From Streptomyces coffeae (GTDB lineage Bacteria; Actinomycetota; Actinomycetes; Streptomycetales; Streptomycetaceae), in NCBI RefSeq assembly GCF_016741875.1, contig NZ_JAERRF010000001.1, positions 62,001 to 126,000 of the forward strand: a stretch of 64,000 bases of DNA, written 5' to 3'. Below, one piece after another: positions 10,174-18,958 of the stretch (positions are counted from its first letter, which is position 1; each line of letters begins with the position of its first letter). The notes under the pieces were generated by a model, which was given only the letters and a program-made list of their open reading frames with translations, did no database searches and had not been told where the DNA came from. Made by a program: the position numbers and the translations under genes.

Positions 10174-10992
10174 ATGAGTACGACAGATCCGCTCGCCGTC
10201 CTGGCCGCGCTGCCCGGCGTGGCCGAGTCCGTGGACGCCGTACGCACGGCTGTGGACCGGGTCTACGGTCATCGTGTGATGCGTCGCCGCAGCAATGAGG
10301 TCACCTCCGAGGCGGCGTTGCGCGGAGCGCGTGGCTCCGCGGCGCTGGCCGGGGCCGACTGGGCGCTGGAAGAGGTGCGCCGCCGCACCGACTTCGGGAC
10401 TGCGGGCGAGCCGCATCTGGTGGGTGCGGCGCTGCGGCTGACTGCCGAGGCGGGGCAGCTGCTGACCGTGTGGCGGCAGTCGCCGCTGCGGGTGCTGGCC
10501 CGGCTGCACTTGGTCGCGGCCGGGGGGACCGGGGCGGACGACGCCGTGGGGCGGCCCCGCCAGGCGGGCGAACGGGTGGACGAGGTGCTGGTCGGTCCGG
10601 AACCGCCGGGCGCGGACGAGGTGGCGGGGCGGCTCGACGGACTGGCGCGGCTGCTGCTCGCGGGGACCGAGGCGCCGGCGCTGGTGACGTCGGCCGTGGT
10701 GCACGGTGAACTGCTCGCGCTGCGGCCCTTTGTCTCCTGCAACGGTCTGGTGGCGCGTGCGGCCGAGCGGATCGTACTGGTCGGCAGCGGGCTGGACCCG
10801 AAGTCGATCTGTCCCGCGGAGGTGGGGCACGCCGAGCAGGGGACCGCGGCGTATGTGGCGGCGCTGGAGGGCTATGTGTCCGGGACGCCGGAGGGGATGG
10901 CGGCGTGGATTGCGCACTGCGGGCGGGCGGTTGAGCTCGGGGTGCGGGAGAGCACGGCGGTGTGCGAGGCGTTGCAGCGCGGAGCGGCCTGA
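10174..10992 (+). CDS. Fic-like protein with a degenerate motif, function unknown
   Basis: This 272-residue protein is often annotated as an oxidoreductase in streptomycetes, but it shows no Rossmann motif. It contains LLALRPFVSCNGLVARAAER, which aligns with the Fic motif HPFxxGNGRxxR but lacks its catalytic His and the GNGR Arg. It is therefore probably a Fic-fold protein without standard AMPylation activity. The ATG at 10174 is chosen because AGGG precedes it and the conserved N-terminus (MSTTDPLAVLAALPGV) starts there; an in-frame start 57 bases upstream lacks support. It is divergent from the CooC-like gene, with about 100 bases for promoters. Confidence 0.7.
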   Translation: MSTTDPLAVLAALPGVAESVDAVRTAVDRVYGHRVMRRRSNEVTSEAALRGARGSAALAGADWALEEVRRRTDFGTAGEPHLVGAALRLTAEAGQLLTVWRQSPLRVLARLHLVAAGGTGADDAVGRPRQAGERVDEVLVGPEPPGADEVAGRLDGLARLLLAGTEAPALVTSAVVHGELLALRPFVSCNGLVARAAERIVLVGSGLDPKSICPAEVGHAEQGTAAYVAALEGYVSGTPEGMAAWIAHCGRAVELGVRESTAVCEALQRGAA

Positions 10993-11336
10993 CAGCGGGA
11001 CGCCGTCCGAACGGCCTGGAGCCGGGGCGGAGTTGGGGGCGGACGCAGAGTTGCGGCGGTACCACGGGGGTACCGCCGCTGGCACGTCCGTCGGGTTACC
11101 ATGCGTGCACAAATATTTGCCCATCAGGCCGGGATCTTTGCCCGTTACCTGGTGCGGCTGGCCCGTAATCGACGGGTCGGCGTCGCGTGGGTGCCCGACA
11201 TTCGTGCTCGGTCCGTGGGGCCTTGGTGCGTCTGGGGGTTTCCTCCCGGATCCCCTGGTCTCGCGGGCCGTCGATTCCTTTCTACTCCTGCGAGCGGCCA
11301 AGCGGAACCCCTTGCCGCAGATCTTTGCTATTGCCG
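10993..11336. other. Intergenic region between convergent genes
   Basis: This 344-base gap separates the Fic-like gene (plus) from the end of the HAD gene (minus). It includes an A/T-richer patch near 11,100-11,130. Open frames through it have no recognisable similarity. I see no convincing hairpin or RNA. Confidence 0.4.
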
Positions 11337-12173
11337 TCAAATCCGGGCATACAGTGCGCGGCGCCGATTGGCGTACCAGACCAGACCGGCGGTGGCGGCG
11401 GCCGCGCCCACCGCGGCGGCCACGGCCAGCACCGGACGCGGTGGCATGGAGAACGAGGGGAGGCGCTGCTTCAGCCGGACCGGGCGGTTGAAGGAGAGCA
11501 CCGGCCAGCCGCGGGCGGCCGCCTCGCGGCGCAGGGCGCGGTCCGGGTTCACCGCGTGGGGGTGGCCGACCGCCTCCAGCATCGGTAGATCGGTGGCCGA
11601 ATCGCTGTAGGCGTAACAGCGCGAGAGGTCGTATCCCTCGGACTCGGCGAGCTCGGCGATCGCCTCCGCCTTGGTCGGGCCGTAGGCGTAGTACTCCACT
11701 TCACCGGTGAACACCCCGTCCTCGACGACCATGCGGGTGGCCACCACACGGTCCGCGCCGAGAAGCTCGCCGATCGGCTCCACGACTTCGGCTCCCGACG
11801 TGCTGACGATCACTACATCGCGCCCGGCGCTGTGATGTGCCTCGATGAGTGAGGCGGCCTCGTCGTAGATGATGGGGTCGATCAGATCGTGCAGGGTCTC
11901 TGCGACGATCTCCTTCACCTGCTGGACATTCCATCCGCGGCACAGCGCCGAGAGGTACTCGCGCATCCGCTCCATCTGCTCGTGATCCGCACCGCCCGCG
12001 AGGAAGACGAACTGTGCATAGGCGGTGCGCAGTACGGCACGGCGGTTGATCAGACCACCCTGGTAGAAGGACTTGCTGAAGGTGAGCGTGCTTGACTTCG
12101 CAATGACCGTCTTGTCCAGGTCAAAGAAGGCGGCTGTCCGAGGCAAGGAGTGGTTTTCCACGACGCCGAGCAT
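11337..12173 (-). CDS. HAD-superfamily (subfamily IB, SerB-like) phosphatase with a C-terminal membrane anchor
   Basis: The 278-residue protein carries HAD motif I as FFDLDKTVIAKSS, motif II as VIVSTSG, and motifs III/IV around YAYSDSATDLPML. This is the subfamily IB pattern, which includes phosphoserine phosphatase-like enzymes. A hydrophobic helix near the C-terminus (PVLAVAAAVGAAAATAGLVWYA) followed by NRRR suggests anchoring with the catalytic domain in the cytoplasm. The ATG at 12173 (MLGVVENHSLP) follows GGTGGG and gives the start I recall for homologues; ATG 12185 is the alternative. It is divergent from the Tad operon. Confidence 0.88.
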   Translation of the reverse strand: MLGVVENHSLPRTAAFFDLDKTVIAKSSTLTFSKSFYQGGLINRRAVLRTAYAQFVFLAGGADHEQMERMREYLSALCRGWNVQQVKEIVAETLHDLIDPIIYDEAASLIEAHHSAGRDVVIVSTSGAEVVEPIGELLGADRVVATRMVVEDGVFTGEVEYYAYGPTKAEAIAELAESEGYDLSRCYAYSDSATDLPMLEAVGHPHAVNPDRALRREAAARGWPVLSFNRPVRLKQRLPSFSMPPRPVLAVAAAVGAAAATAGLVWYANRRRALYARI

Positions 12174-12237
12174 AGGGCCCACCATTCGGCGTAAGCTGAG
12201 GCGCGTGGGTTTGCCTGAGAAGGCTCTCGGGTACACC

Positions 12238-12270
12238 ATGGAAGTCACGGATCGTTCGCGACCGTGCTAA
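12238..12270 (+). other. Possible 10-codon leader peptide before two hairpins
   Basis: ATG at 12238 to TAA at 12268-12270 encodes MEVTDRSRPC. It is directly followed by hairpins at 12277-12300 and 12308-12342 and precedes the Tad operon by about 360 bases. The layout resembles a leader/attenuator. The ATG lacks a good ribosome-binding site, and a longer frame runs into it from upstream, so the call is weak. Confidence 0.25.
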
Positions 12271-12276
12271 CCCGGT

Positions 12277-12342
12277 CCGACTCCTCCCCCCCCGAGTCGG
12301 CCGTGGGGACGACCCCCGCTCTCCCCCCCGGCGGGGGTCGTC
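12277..12342 (+). terminator. Two consecutive GC-rich hairpins upstream of the Tad operon
   Basis: CCGACTC (12277-12283) pairs with GAGTCGG (12294-12300). GACGACCCCCGC (12308-12319) pairs perfectly with GCGGGGGTCGTC (12331-12342). A ctttttc run follows at about 12,355. The pair could end a short upstream plus-strand transcript or act as an attenuator for the operon that starts at 12627. Confidence 0.55.
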
Positions 12343-12626
12343 GCATGTCCGGACGCTTTTTCGGTGTGCTCACCGGATCGGGCTCCTTCCCGTGGGTCCT
12401 CGCTGTCTTCCTCGCCACCAGCCTGAACGGTAACCGTGCGTAATCGCCAGGCTGCTCTCCGGAAGTCACTGGTTTAGGTGACTGGGATATTCACAGCTGA
12501 TGAGTTGTCCACAGTTTTGGACCAAGATCCCCAAGATTTTCTGGATCGCCGCATCGTGATTCTCCGCGAAGTTCGCGCTCGCCGTTAGCGGGAGTGAGTG
12601 CGCGTAACGGATATGGGGAGGGGATC

Positions 12627-13736
12627 GTGGCTGCATCCATCACACCGGAACGACCGGCGGCGCCCGAAGAACAGCGGAACGGACCGCTGATCGTGACCGA
12701 GGACGAGGAACTTCTCGACGATCTGCTGCGGTTGTGCGCGGCGGCCGGAGCGGAGCCGGAAGTGGCACATGGGGCGCCCACGCGCAGAGGCAGTTGGGAG
12801 GGCGCGCCGCTGATCCTCGTCGGCGACGACTCAGCCGCCCGGCTGTGCGGCCGCGCCCGCAGGGAAGGGGTTCTGCTCATCGGGCGCGACCTCGACGACC
12901 ACGGCATCTGGCGGCGGGCCGTCGATCTCGGCGCGGATCATGTCGCGTTTCTGCCCGATGCGGAGACATGGCTGGTGGACCGGATCGCCGATGTCGCCGA
13001 GGGGGTGGGGCGACAAGCCCTGACTGTCGGGGTCATCGGCGGGCGTGGCGGCGCCGGCGCCTCCACCCTTGCCTGTGCCCTGGCCGTCAGCGCGGCCCGC
13101 GCGGGCCGGCGCACGATGCTGATCGACGGCGATCCGCTGGGCGGGGGTCTCGATGTGCTGCTCGGTGGCGAGGGCGCGGAGGGCTTGCGATGGCCCGCCT
13201 TCGCCGAATCGAGGGGCCGGGTCGCCGGGAGCGCGCTCGAGGAGTCCCTGCCCGAGCTGCACTCCCTGCGGGTGCTCAGCTGGGACCGCGGCGACGCGGT
13301 GGTCATTCCCGACTCGGCGATGCGCGCAGTGCTGGCCGCGGCCCGGCGGCGGGGCGGAGTCGTGGTGGTGGATCTGCCCCGGAGGATCGACGACGCCACG
13401 GCCGAGGCCCTGGCCCAGATCGACCTCGGGCTGCTGGTCGTCCCCGCGGAGCTGCGGGCCGTGGCGGCCTCTCACCGAGTGGCGTCCACGGTGGGGATGG
13501 TGCTGCGCGATCTGCGTGCGGTGGTGCGGGGCCCGTGCGGGCCCGAGCTCGACGACGAGGAGATCGCGGGTCTGCTCGGGCTGCCGCTGGCCGGTCAACT
13601 GCCGCCGGAGCCCGGCCTGTCGGCCGCCTTGGACGGCGGGGAGCCCCCGGGAGCCAGTGCGCGCGGACCGCTCAGCCGGTTCTGCACCGAGTTCTGGGCG
13701 CGCGCCCTGGCTGGTGAAGGGGGCGTGCCCGCATGA
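12627..13736 (+). CDS. ssd: CpaE/TadZ-like septum-site-determining protein Ssd
   Basis: The 369-residue protein has a receiver-like N-terminal part (residues about 20-120) and a MinD/CpaE-type ATPase domain. Its P-loop is the altered VIGGRGGAGASTLA, where the usual Lys-Ser/Thr pair is replaced by Ala-Ser, as in the actinobacterial CpaE-like group encoded beside Tad genes and the helicase. These proteins localise the pilus machinery and, in mycobacteria and Streptomyces, affect septation. GGGGAGGGG precedes the GTG at 12627; an in-frame start 33 bases upstream is less likely. The stop overlaps tadA (ATGA). Confidence 0.85.
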   Translation: MAASITPERPAAPEEQRNGPLIVTEDEELLDDLLRLCAAAGAEPEVAHGAPTRRGSWEGAPLILVGDDSAARLCGRARREGVLLIGRDLDDHGIWRRAVDLGADHVAFLPDAETWLVDRIADVAEGVGRQALTVGVIGGRGGAGASTLACALAVSAARAGRRTMLIDGDPLGGGLDVLLGGEGAEGLRWPAFAESRGRVAGSALEESLPELHSLRVLSWDRGDAVVIPDSAMRAVLAAARRRGGVVVVDLPRRIDDATAEALAQIDLGLLVVPAELRAVAASHRVASTVGMVLRDLRAVVRGPCGPELDDEEIAGLLGLPLAGQLPPEPGLSAALDGGEPPGASARGPLSRFCTEFWARALAGEGGVPA

Positions 13737-14899
13737 GCGCCGCACCGACGGAGCTGCTGGACGCGGTGCGATTGCGGCTCGCCGAGAGCGGAGCAGAGCC
13801 CACCCCCGCCCGGGTGGCCGCGGCCCTCCGGGAGGAGGGGCGGCTGCTCGGCGACACAGAGGTGCTCGGAGTGGTCGCGACCCTGCGTTCCGAGCTGGTC
13901 GGCACCGGCCCCCTGGAGCCGCTGCTCGCCGCCCCCGATGTCACGGACGTCCTGGTCACGGCCCCCGACGAGGTGTGGGTGGACCGGGGTTCGGGGCTGG
14001 AGCGCACAGCCGTGACCTTCCCTGACGCCGCGGCCGTGCGCAGGCTCGCCCAGCGGCTCGCCGCGGTGGCCGGGCGGCGGCTGGACGACGCCCGGCCATG
14101 GGTGGACGCCCGGCTGCCGGACGGGACGCGGCTGCACGCCGTGCTCCCGCCGGTGGCCGTCGGCTCCACCTGTCTGTCGCTGCGAGTGGTGCGCCCGCGG
14201 GCGTTCTCCCTCGACGAGCTGGTGGCGGCCCGGACCGTGCCGCCCGGCGGCGCGGACCTGCTGCGGGCGATGCTGGACGCCCGGCTGTCGTTCCTCATCA
14301 GCGGGGGCACCGGATCGGGAAAGACCACGTTGCTGTCGAGCCTGCTGGGGCTGGTGGCACCGGATGAGCGGATCGTCCTGGCCGAGGACTCGGCCGAGCT
14401 GAGGCCCGACCATCCGCATGTGGTCCGGCTGGAGACTCGCCCGGCCAACCAGGAGGGCCGGGGCCAGGTCACCCTGCGGGACCTGGTGCGCCAAGCCCTG
14501 CGGATGCGCCCGGACCGGCTGGTGGTCGGGGAGGTGAGGGGCCCTGAGGTGACCGATCTCCTCGGCGCGCTGAACACGGGCCACGAAGGCGGATGCGGCA
14601 CGGTCCACGCCAATACGGCCAGGGATGTTCCGGCACGGCTGGAGGCGCTCGGCTCGACCGCCGGACTCGACCGGGCCGCGCTCCACAGCCAGCTGGCCGC
14701 CGCCCTGTCGGTCGTGGTCCATCTGGTGCGGGACCGCGGCGGGCGGCGCAGGATCGCCGAGCTGCATGTCCTCGACCGGGACCGCGGGGGCTATGTCACC
14801 ACCGTGCCCGCGGCGCTGTGGGGCCCGTACGGCTTCGAACGGGCCGAGGGCTGGCAGCAGCTCCGGAGCCTCTGTGAACGGGGCGGAGGCGCCGTATGA
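13733..14899 (+). CDS. tadA: Tad-pilus assembly ATPase TadA/CpaF
   Basis: This 388-residue member of the type II/IV secretion ATPase family powers Flp pilin assembly at the inner face of the membrane. It shows the Walker A loop SGGTGSGKTTLLS, the Asp box ERIVLAEDSAEL, Walker B region RPDRLVVGEVRGPE and the His box TGHEGGCGTVHANTA. It overlaps ssd and tadB by ATGA junctions, which implies one coupled operon. Confidence 0.93.
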   Translation: MSAAPTELLDAVRLRLAESGAEPTPARVAAALREEGRLLGDTEVLGVVATLRSELVGTGPLEPLLAAPDVTDVLVTAPDEVWVDRGSGLERTAVTFPDAAAVRRLAQRLAAVAGRRLDDARPWVDARLPDGTRLHAVLPPVAVGSTCLSLRVVRPRAFSLDELVAARTVPPGGADLLRAMLDARLSFLISGGTGSGKTTLLSSLLGLVAPDERIVLAEDSAELRPDHPHVVRLETRPANQEGRGQVTLRDLVRQALRMRPDRLVVGEVRGPEVTDLLGALNTGHEGGCGTVHANTARDVPARLEALGSTAGLDRAALHSQLAAALSVVVHLVRDRGGRRRIAELHVLDRDRGGYVTTVPAALWGPYGFERAEGWQQLRSLCERGGGAV

Positions 14900-15831
14900 C
14901 GGGCGTGGAAGCGGATCGTGGAGCGCTGGCGCTGTGCGCCGCGGTGCTGTGCGCGGGAGCGGCCGTGTGGCTGCTCGCCAAGCGGGACCGGGAGCTGCGC
15001 CGCGCCAGGCTGCTGTTCGTGGGTGGCGCCCCCGTCGCATCGGCCGCACCCGTCGCGCCGGATCCGGCGCGGAGGGCGGCAGAGGTTGCCGCCGGGGTGC
15101 GGGAGCGATGGCGAGTCCGGTACGGCGGGAGGATGGGCCGTGAGCTGCTGTGTCTCCCGGCCGGGGGCGTGGTCGCGCTGCTGGGCGCATCGGTCCTGCC
15201 GCTGCTCTTCGCGGTGGCGGCCGTGCCGGTCATGGGCCGGTGGCTGCGGCGCCGGGAGCGCGGACGGGTCCGCGAGCGGCGCGCCGCCGGGGTGATCGAG
15301 CTGTGTTCGGCGGTGGCGGGCGAGCTGCGCGCCGGGCGGCAGCCCGGCGAGGCGCTGCTCGCCGTGTCCCCGAGCGACCTCGGGGAGCGATGGGGGCTGG
15401 TGGCGGCCGCCGCCCGGTTCGGCGGCGATGTGCCCGAAGCGCTGCGCAGAGCGGCTCGCGCGCCGGGGGCCGAGGGTCTGACCGGGGTGGCCGCCTGCTG
15501 GCAGGTGGCGGTCGACGAGGGCGCGGGGCTGGCCGCCGGGCTCGACCGGGTGGCCGCGGCGCTCCGCGCCGAGCGCGACCAGCGGGAGGATCTGCACGCC
15601 AAGCTGGCGGGGCCCCGGGCCACCGCGATGGCCCTGGCCGGGCTGCCCCTTGTCGGGTTGATCCTGGGCAGTGCGCTGGGCGCCGATCCGCTGCATGTGC
15701 TGCTGCACACCCCGGCCGGTCTCGGGTGTCTGGTGCTGGGCGGGCTGCTGGAGTGGGCCGGGCTGTTCTGGACCGGCCGGCTGGTGCGGTCGGCGCTCGC
15801 CTCCTCCGGGGCCGTGGCCGATGAGCGCTGA
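14896..15831 (+). CDS. tadB: Tad-pilus inner-membrane platform protein TadB
   Basis: The 311-residue protein has a hydrophobic N-terminal helix, a central helix pair, the type II secretion F-type cytoplasmic domain (VIELCSAVAGELRAGRQPGEAL) and a final pair of hydrophobic helices. It forms the membrane platform on which TadA acts. It overlaps tadA by four bases and tadC by eleven, consistent with coupled translation. Confidence 0.87.
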   Translation: MTGVEADRGALALCAAVLCAGAAVWLLAKRDRELRRARLLFVGGAPVASAAPVAPDPARRAAEVAAGVRERWRVRYGGRMGRELLCLPAGGVVALLGASVLPLLFAVAAVPVMGRWLRRRERGRVRERRAAGVIELCSAVAGELRAGRQPGEALLAVSPSDLGERWGLVAAAARFGGDVPEALRRAARAPGAEGLTGVAACWQVAVDEGAGLAAGLDRVAAALRAERDQREDLHAKLAGPRATAMALAGLPLVGLILGSALGADPLHVLLHTPAGLGCLVLGGLLEWAGLFWTGRLVRSALASSGAVADER

Positions 15832-16636
15832 CGTTGTCCACAGGCTGGGGATTGTGTTGTCCGCCGCGGCGGCCGTCCTGTGCACGGTGATGGCCGTGCT
15901 CGAGTCCCGTCGGCAGCGGACCGCCCGGCGTCGGCTCGTGGCTCTGCTGCCGGGACACGGGAGCGGACCGCCGAAGCGGCCGCGGCCATGGGAGCGTCGG
16001 CGCACCGCCGCCGGTGAGGGCGCGGCCCTGGCGTGGTCGGCCTCCTTCGGCGCGCTGCTGGCCGGTCCAGCGGTGGTCGAGGGACCGGTGGGGTGGGTGC
16101 TGGGGTTCGCCGCCGCGTACGGCGTACGGCGCTGGCAGCGGCGCCGTCAGGCCCTCGGTGGCCCTTCCGCCCACGGCCGCCGTAGCGAGGTCGCTGCGGT
16201 ACGGCAGATTCCGCTGGCGGCCGATCTGCTGACCGCCTGCCTGGCGGCCGGAGCGGGGCCGCGCAGAGCGGCGGAGGCGGTGGGCGTGTCGCTGGGCGGC
16301 CCGGTCGGCGAGCGGCTGGCCCGGACGGCGGCGGAGCTGCGGCTGGGAGGCGAACCGGCCGATGCCTGGGGGCGGATGGGTGCTCTTCCCGGAGCGCGAG
16401 GGCTGGCGCGCGCCTTGGAGCGAGCCGGGACGACAGGCGCACCGGCCGTGGAGCCGGTCTCCCGGGTGGCCGCCGAATGCCGCGCCGAACAGACCCGGAA
16501 GGCGGTGAAACGGGCCGACCGCACCGCCGTACGGGCCACCGCGCCCCTCACGGTCTGCTTTCTGCCCGCGTATCTGCTGATCGGCCTGGCTCCGGTGATG
16601 GTCGGGCTCGCGGGCGGACTGATGGGCCGCGGCTGA
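15821..16636 (+). CDS. tadC: Tad-pilus inner-membrane platform protein TadC
   Basis: The 271-residue T2SSF-type protein has membrane helices near the N-terminus, a cytoplasmic domain (IPLAADLLTACLAAGAGPRRA) and a last helix ending GLAPVMVGLAGGLMGRG. TadB and TadC are usually paired. The ATG at 15821 lies inside the end of tadB, and the frame is open further upstream only as a shadow of tadB. Confidence 0.87.
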   Translation: MSADVVHRLGIVLSAAAAVLCTVMAVLESRRQRTARRRLVALLPGHGSGPPKRPRPWERRRTAAGEGAALAWSASFGALLAGPAVVEGPVGWVLGFAAAYGVRRWQRRRQALGGPSAHGRRSEVAAVRQIPLAADLLTACLAAGAGPRRAAEAVGVSLGGPVGERLARTAAELRLGGEPADAWGRMGALPGARGLARALERAGTTGAPAVEPVSRVAAECRAEQTRKAVKRADRTAVRATAPLTVCFLPAYLLIGLAPVMVGLAGGLMGRG

Positions 16637-16759
16637 GCGCGGCGTCCCGGACCAGCCGTGGAGCGCTGGCGAATGACAGGCGATCCGACCCGACAACCAC
16701 GAGATGACCTCAAGACAACACAACGACGACCGCAAACGACGATCACAAGGGGGACCGAC

Positions 16760-16957
16760 ATGGTGAAGCAATGGTGGACACGGCGGTATGTGGCGCTGTG
16801 TGCCAGGGCCGAGGCGGGCATGACCACCGCCGAGTACGCGATGGGGACGATTGCGGCATGCGCCTTTGCCGCGGTGCTCTACAAGGTGGTGACGAGCGGA
16901 AGTGTCAGCGGCGCGCTCGAGTCGGTGATCGGGCAGGCGCTCGATGCGCGGTTCTGA
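16760..16957 (+). CDS. Flp-pilin-like DUF4244 protein
   Basis: The 65-residue protein has a basic leader, then EAGMTTAEYAMGT followed by a hydrophobic helix (IAACAFAAVLYKVV). This is the layout of a Flp prepilin, with a likely cleavage after Gly in AG/MTTAEYA by a prepilin peptidase. DUF4244 proteins sit at this position in actinobacterial Tad loci and are the best candidate for the structural pilin. AGGGGGA precedes the ATG at 16760; the frame upstream is not coding. Confidence 0.87.
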   Translation: MVKQWWTRRYVALCARAEAGMTTAEYAMGTIAACAFAAVLYKVVTSGSVSGALESVIGQALDARF

Positions 16958-17471
16958 CAGGGCGCGCGATTTTGACTCGGCGCGCGGTTCTGGCTCGGCG
17001 CGCGGTTCTGGGGAACCGCGGCTGGAGGAGACCGGTCGGAGGGGTCCGTGCGCCGGGAGCGGCGCGCGGGGCACCCCCGTCCCGCCCCGCACGGGCCGGG
17101 ACGGCGGCTATGTCACCGCGGAGGCCGCCATCGCACTGCCGGTGCTGGCGCTGTTCTCGCTGATGCTGATCTGGGGCCTGATGGCCGCGGCGGCGCAGTT
17201 GCAGTGCGTTGACGCGGCGCGGGCCGGGGCGAGGGCGGCGGCGCGCTCGGAGCCGAAGGCGGCCGCAGTGGCCGCCGCCCGGTCGGCTGCACCCCGCGGA
17301 GCCCGTGTCGAGCTGTGGAGGGAGGGCGATCTGGTGAGGGTGCGGGTCGAAGCCCGCTCGGCCGGACCCGGTCCGCTCGCGGTGGGTCTGCGCGGCGAGG
17401 CGGCCGCCCTCGCCGAGGACGCCGTCGGCCCACCGCCGGAGGTGACCGGGGCACGGGGGTCGGTGCCGTGA
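16944..17471 (+). CDS. TadE-like pilus assembly protein
   Basis: The 175-residue protein contains the TadE-type segment GYVTAEAAIALPVLALFSLM, a single N-terminal transmembrane helix that resembles a pseudopilin, and a soluble rest. The region before the helix (residues 1-55) is Arg/Gly/Ser-rich with an internal duplication (SARGSG twice), which may be an expansion. The ATG at 16944 overlaps the end of the DUF4244 gene by 14 bases. A start nearer the helix is possible but has no clear ribosome-binding site. The stop overlaps the next gene (GTGA). Confidence 0.78.
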   Translation: MRGSDRARDFDSARGSGSARGSGEPRLEETGRRGPCAGSGARGTPVPPRTGRDGGYVTAEAAIALPVLALFSLMLIWGLMAAAAQLQCVDAARAGARAAARSEPKAAAVAAARSAAPRGARVELWREGDLVRVRVEARSAGPGPLAVGLRGEAAALAEDAVGPPPEVTGARGSVP

Positions 17472-18958
17472 GGAGGACGGACGACCGCGGGTCGGCGACG
17501 GTCTGGGCCGTGGTGGCCACCACAGCCGTCTGCGCGGTGTTCGCGGCCGTATTGGCCGCCGGGCAGGCCATGCTGGCCCGCCACCGCGCGGGCGCCGCCG
17601 CCGATCTGGCCGCACTCGCGGCCGCCGATCACGGCCTGGAGGGGAAGGGTGCGGCGTGCCGCCTCGCCCGGCGGGTCGCCTCCGCCCAGGGAGCCCATGT
17701 GGTGCGGTGCGCCCTGAGCGGGGAGATCGCCGATCTCACGGCGGAGGTGCGCGCCGGGCCGTTCACCCTCCGGGCAAGGGCGCGGGCCGGGCCCGCGGCC
17801 ACGACCGTCACCGACGGCCCCGAGCGGCGGCCGGACCCGGCCCGCGCGGTGCGTTCGGAGACCGGGGAGCGGAGCACGTCATCCGGCGGCGGCGATCTGC
17901 TCGGGGGCCCCGGCGAGCAGCGTCGTCAGCAGGCGGATCGCGGCCCTCTTGTCGAGCGGGTCATTGCCGTTGCCGCACTTGGGCGACTGGATGCAGGACG
18001 GGCACCCCGCCTCGCACTCACAGGCGGCGATGGCCTCGCGGGTGGCGGTCAGCCAGCGGGCGGCCGTGTGGAAGGCACGCTCGGCGAAGCCCGCCCCGCC
18101 GGGGTGCCCGTCGTAGACGAAGACCGTGGGCAGCAGCGTGTCCGGGTGGAGCGGCACCGAGACCCCGCCGATGTCCCAGCGGTCACAGGTCGCGAAGAGC
18201 GGCAGGATGCCGATGGAGGCGTGCTCAGCGGCGTGCAGGGCACCACCGAGCGCCTGCGGGTGTACCCGTGCGTCCTCGAGCTGATCCTCGGTGACGGTCC
18301 ACCACACGGCGCGGGTGCGCAATGTGCGCGGCGGGAGGTCGAGCTTGGATTCCCCGAGCACCTCACCGGTGATCAGCTTGCGGCGGAGGAAGGACACGAC
18401 CTGGTTGGTGACCTCGACCGAGCCGAAGCACAGCCGGGCGTCCCCCCATGGGATCTCGGTGGTGGTCTCCAGGATGGAGATGGCCGTGGTGTCGCGGGCG
18501 GTGGTGGAGTACGGCGGACTGGCCTCTTCCACCAGGGCGACCGAGTCGTCGAGGTCGAGCTGCTTCACCAAGTAGCTCCGGCCCTGGTGGAGGTGGACGG
18601 CGCCCTCGTGGACCGTACTGTGGGCGGCCGAGGAGTCCACGGTGCCCAGCAGCCGACCGGTCGCCGCCTCCACGACCTGGACCGGGCTGCCGCCCTCCCC
18701 GCGGATGTCGGTGAGGTCCGCGGCGCGCTCACGGCGGGTCCAGTGCCAAGCGGTCGCCCGGCGGCGCAGCAGCTTGCGCTGCTCCAGCTGCGGCACCAAC
18801 TCCTCGGTGGCGGGGCCGAACAGCTCCAGATCCGCCGGGGTGAGCGGCAGCTCGGCCGCGGCCGCGCACAGATGCGGCGCAAGGACGTACGGGTTGTCCG
18901 GGTCGAGCACGGTCGACTCGACCGGCTGACGGAAAAGCGCGTCCGGGTGGTGGACTAG
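17468..18958 (+). CDS. Second TadE-like protein (Rv3654c type) whose frame has lost its usual stop
   Basis: The first ~125 residues (17468-17845) match the Rv3654c-type TadE-like family encoded between Tad genes and the helicase: RGSATVWAVVATTAVCAVFAAVLAA is the transmembrane segment, followed by LARHRAGAAADLAALAAADH. Family members I recall end near that point. Here the frame stays open to 18958, so the last ~360 codons are antisense to the convergent helicase gene and look like shadow coding. Either a stop was lost and a long tail is translated, or a frameshift or sequencing error near 17,850 hides the true end. The GTG start overlaps the previous stop (GTGA). The functional part is probably only 17468 to about 17880. 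Confidence 0.6.
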   Translation: MRRTDDRGSATVWAVVATTAVCAVFAAVLAAGQAMLARHRAGAAADLAALAAADHGLEGKGAACRLARRVASAQGAHVVRCALSGEIADLTAEVRAGPFTLRARARAGPAATTVTDGPERRPDPARAVRSETGERSTSSGGGDLLGGPGEQRRQQADRGPLVERVIAVAALGRLDAGRAPRLALTGGDGLAGGGQPAGGRVEGTLGEARPAGVPVVDEDRGQQRVRVERHRDPADVPAVTGREERQDADGGVLSGVQGTTERLRVYPCVLELILGDGPPHGAGAQCARREVELGFPEHLTGDQLAAEEGHDLVGDLDRAEAQPGVPPWDLGGGLQDGDGRGVAGGGGVRRTGLFHQGDRVVEVELLHQVAPALVEVDGALVDRTVGGRGVHGAQQPTGRRLHDLDRAAALPADVGEVRGALTAGPVPSGRPAAQQLALLQLRHQLLGGGAEQLQIRRGERQLGRGRAQMRRKDVRVVRVEHGRLDRLTEKRVRVVD

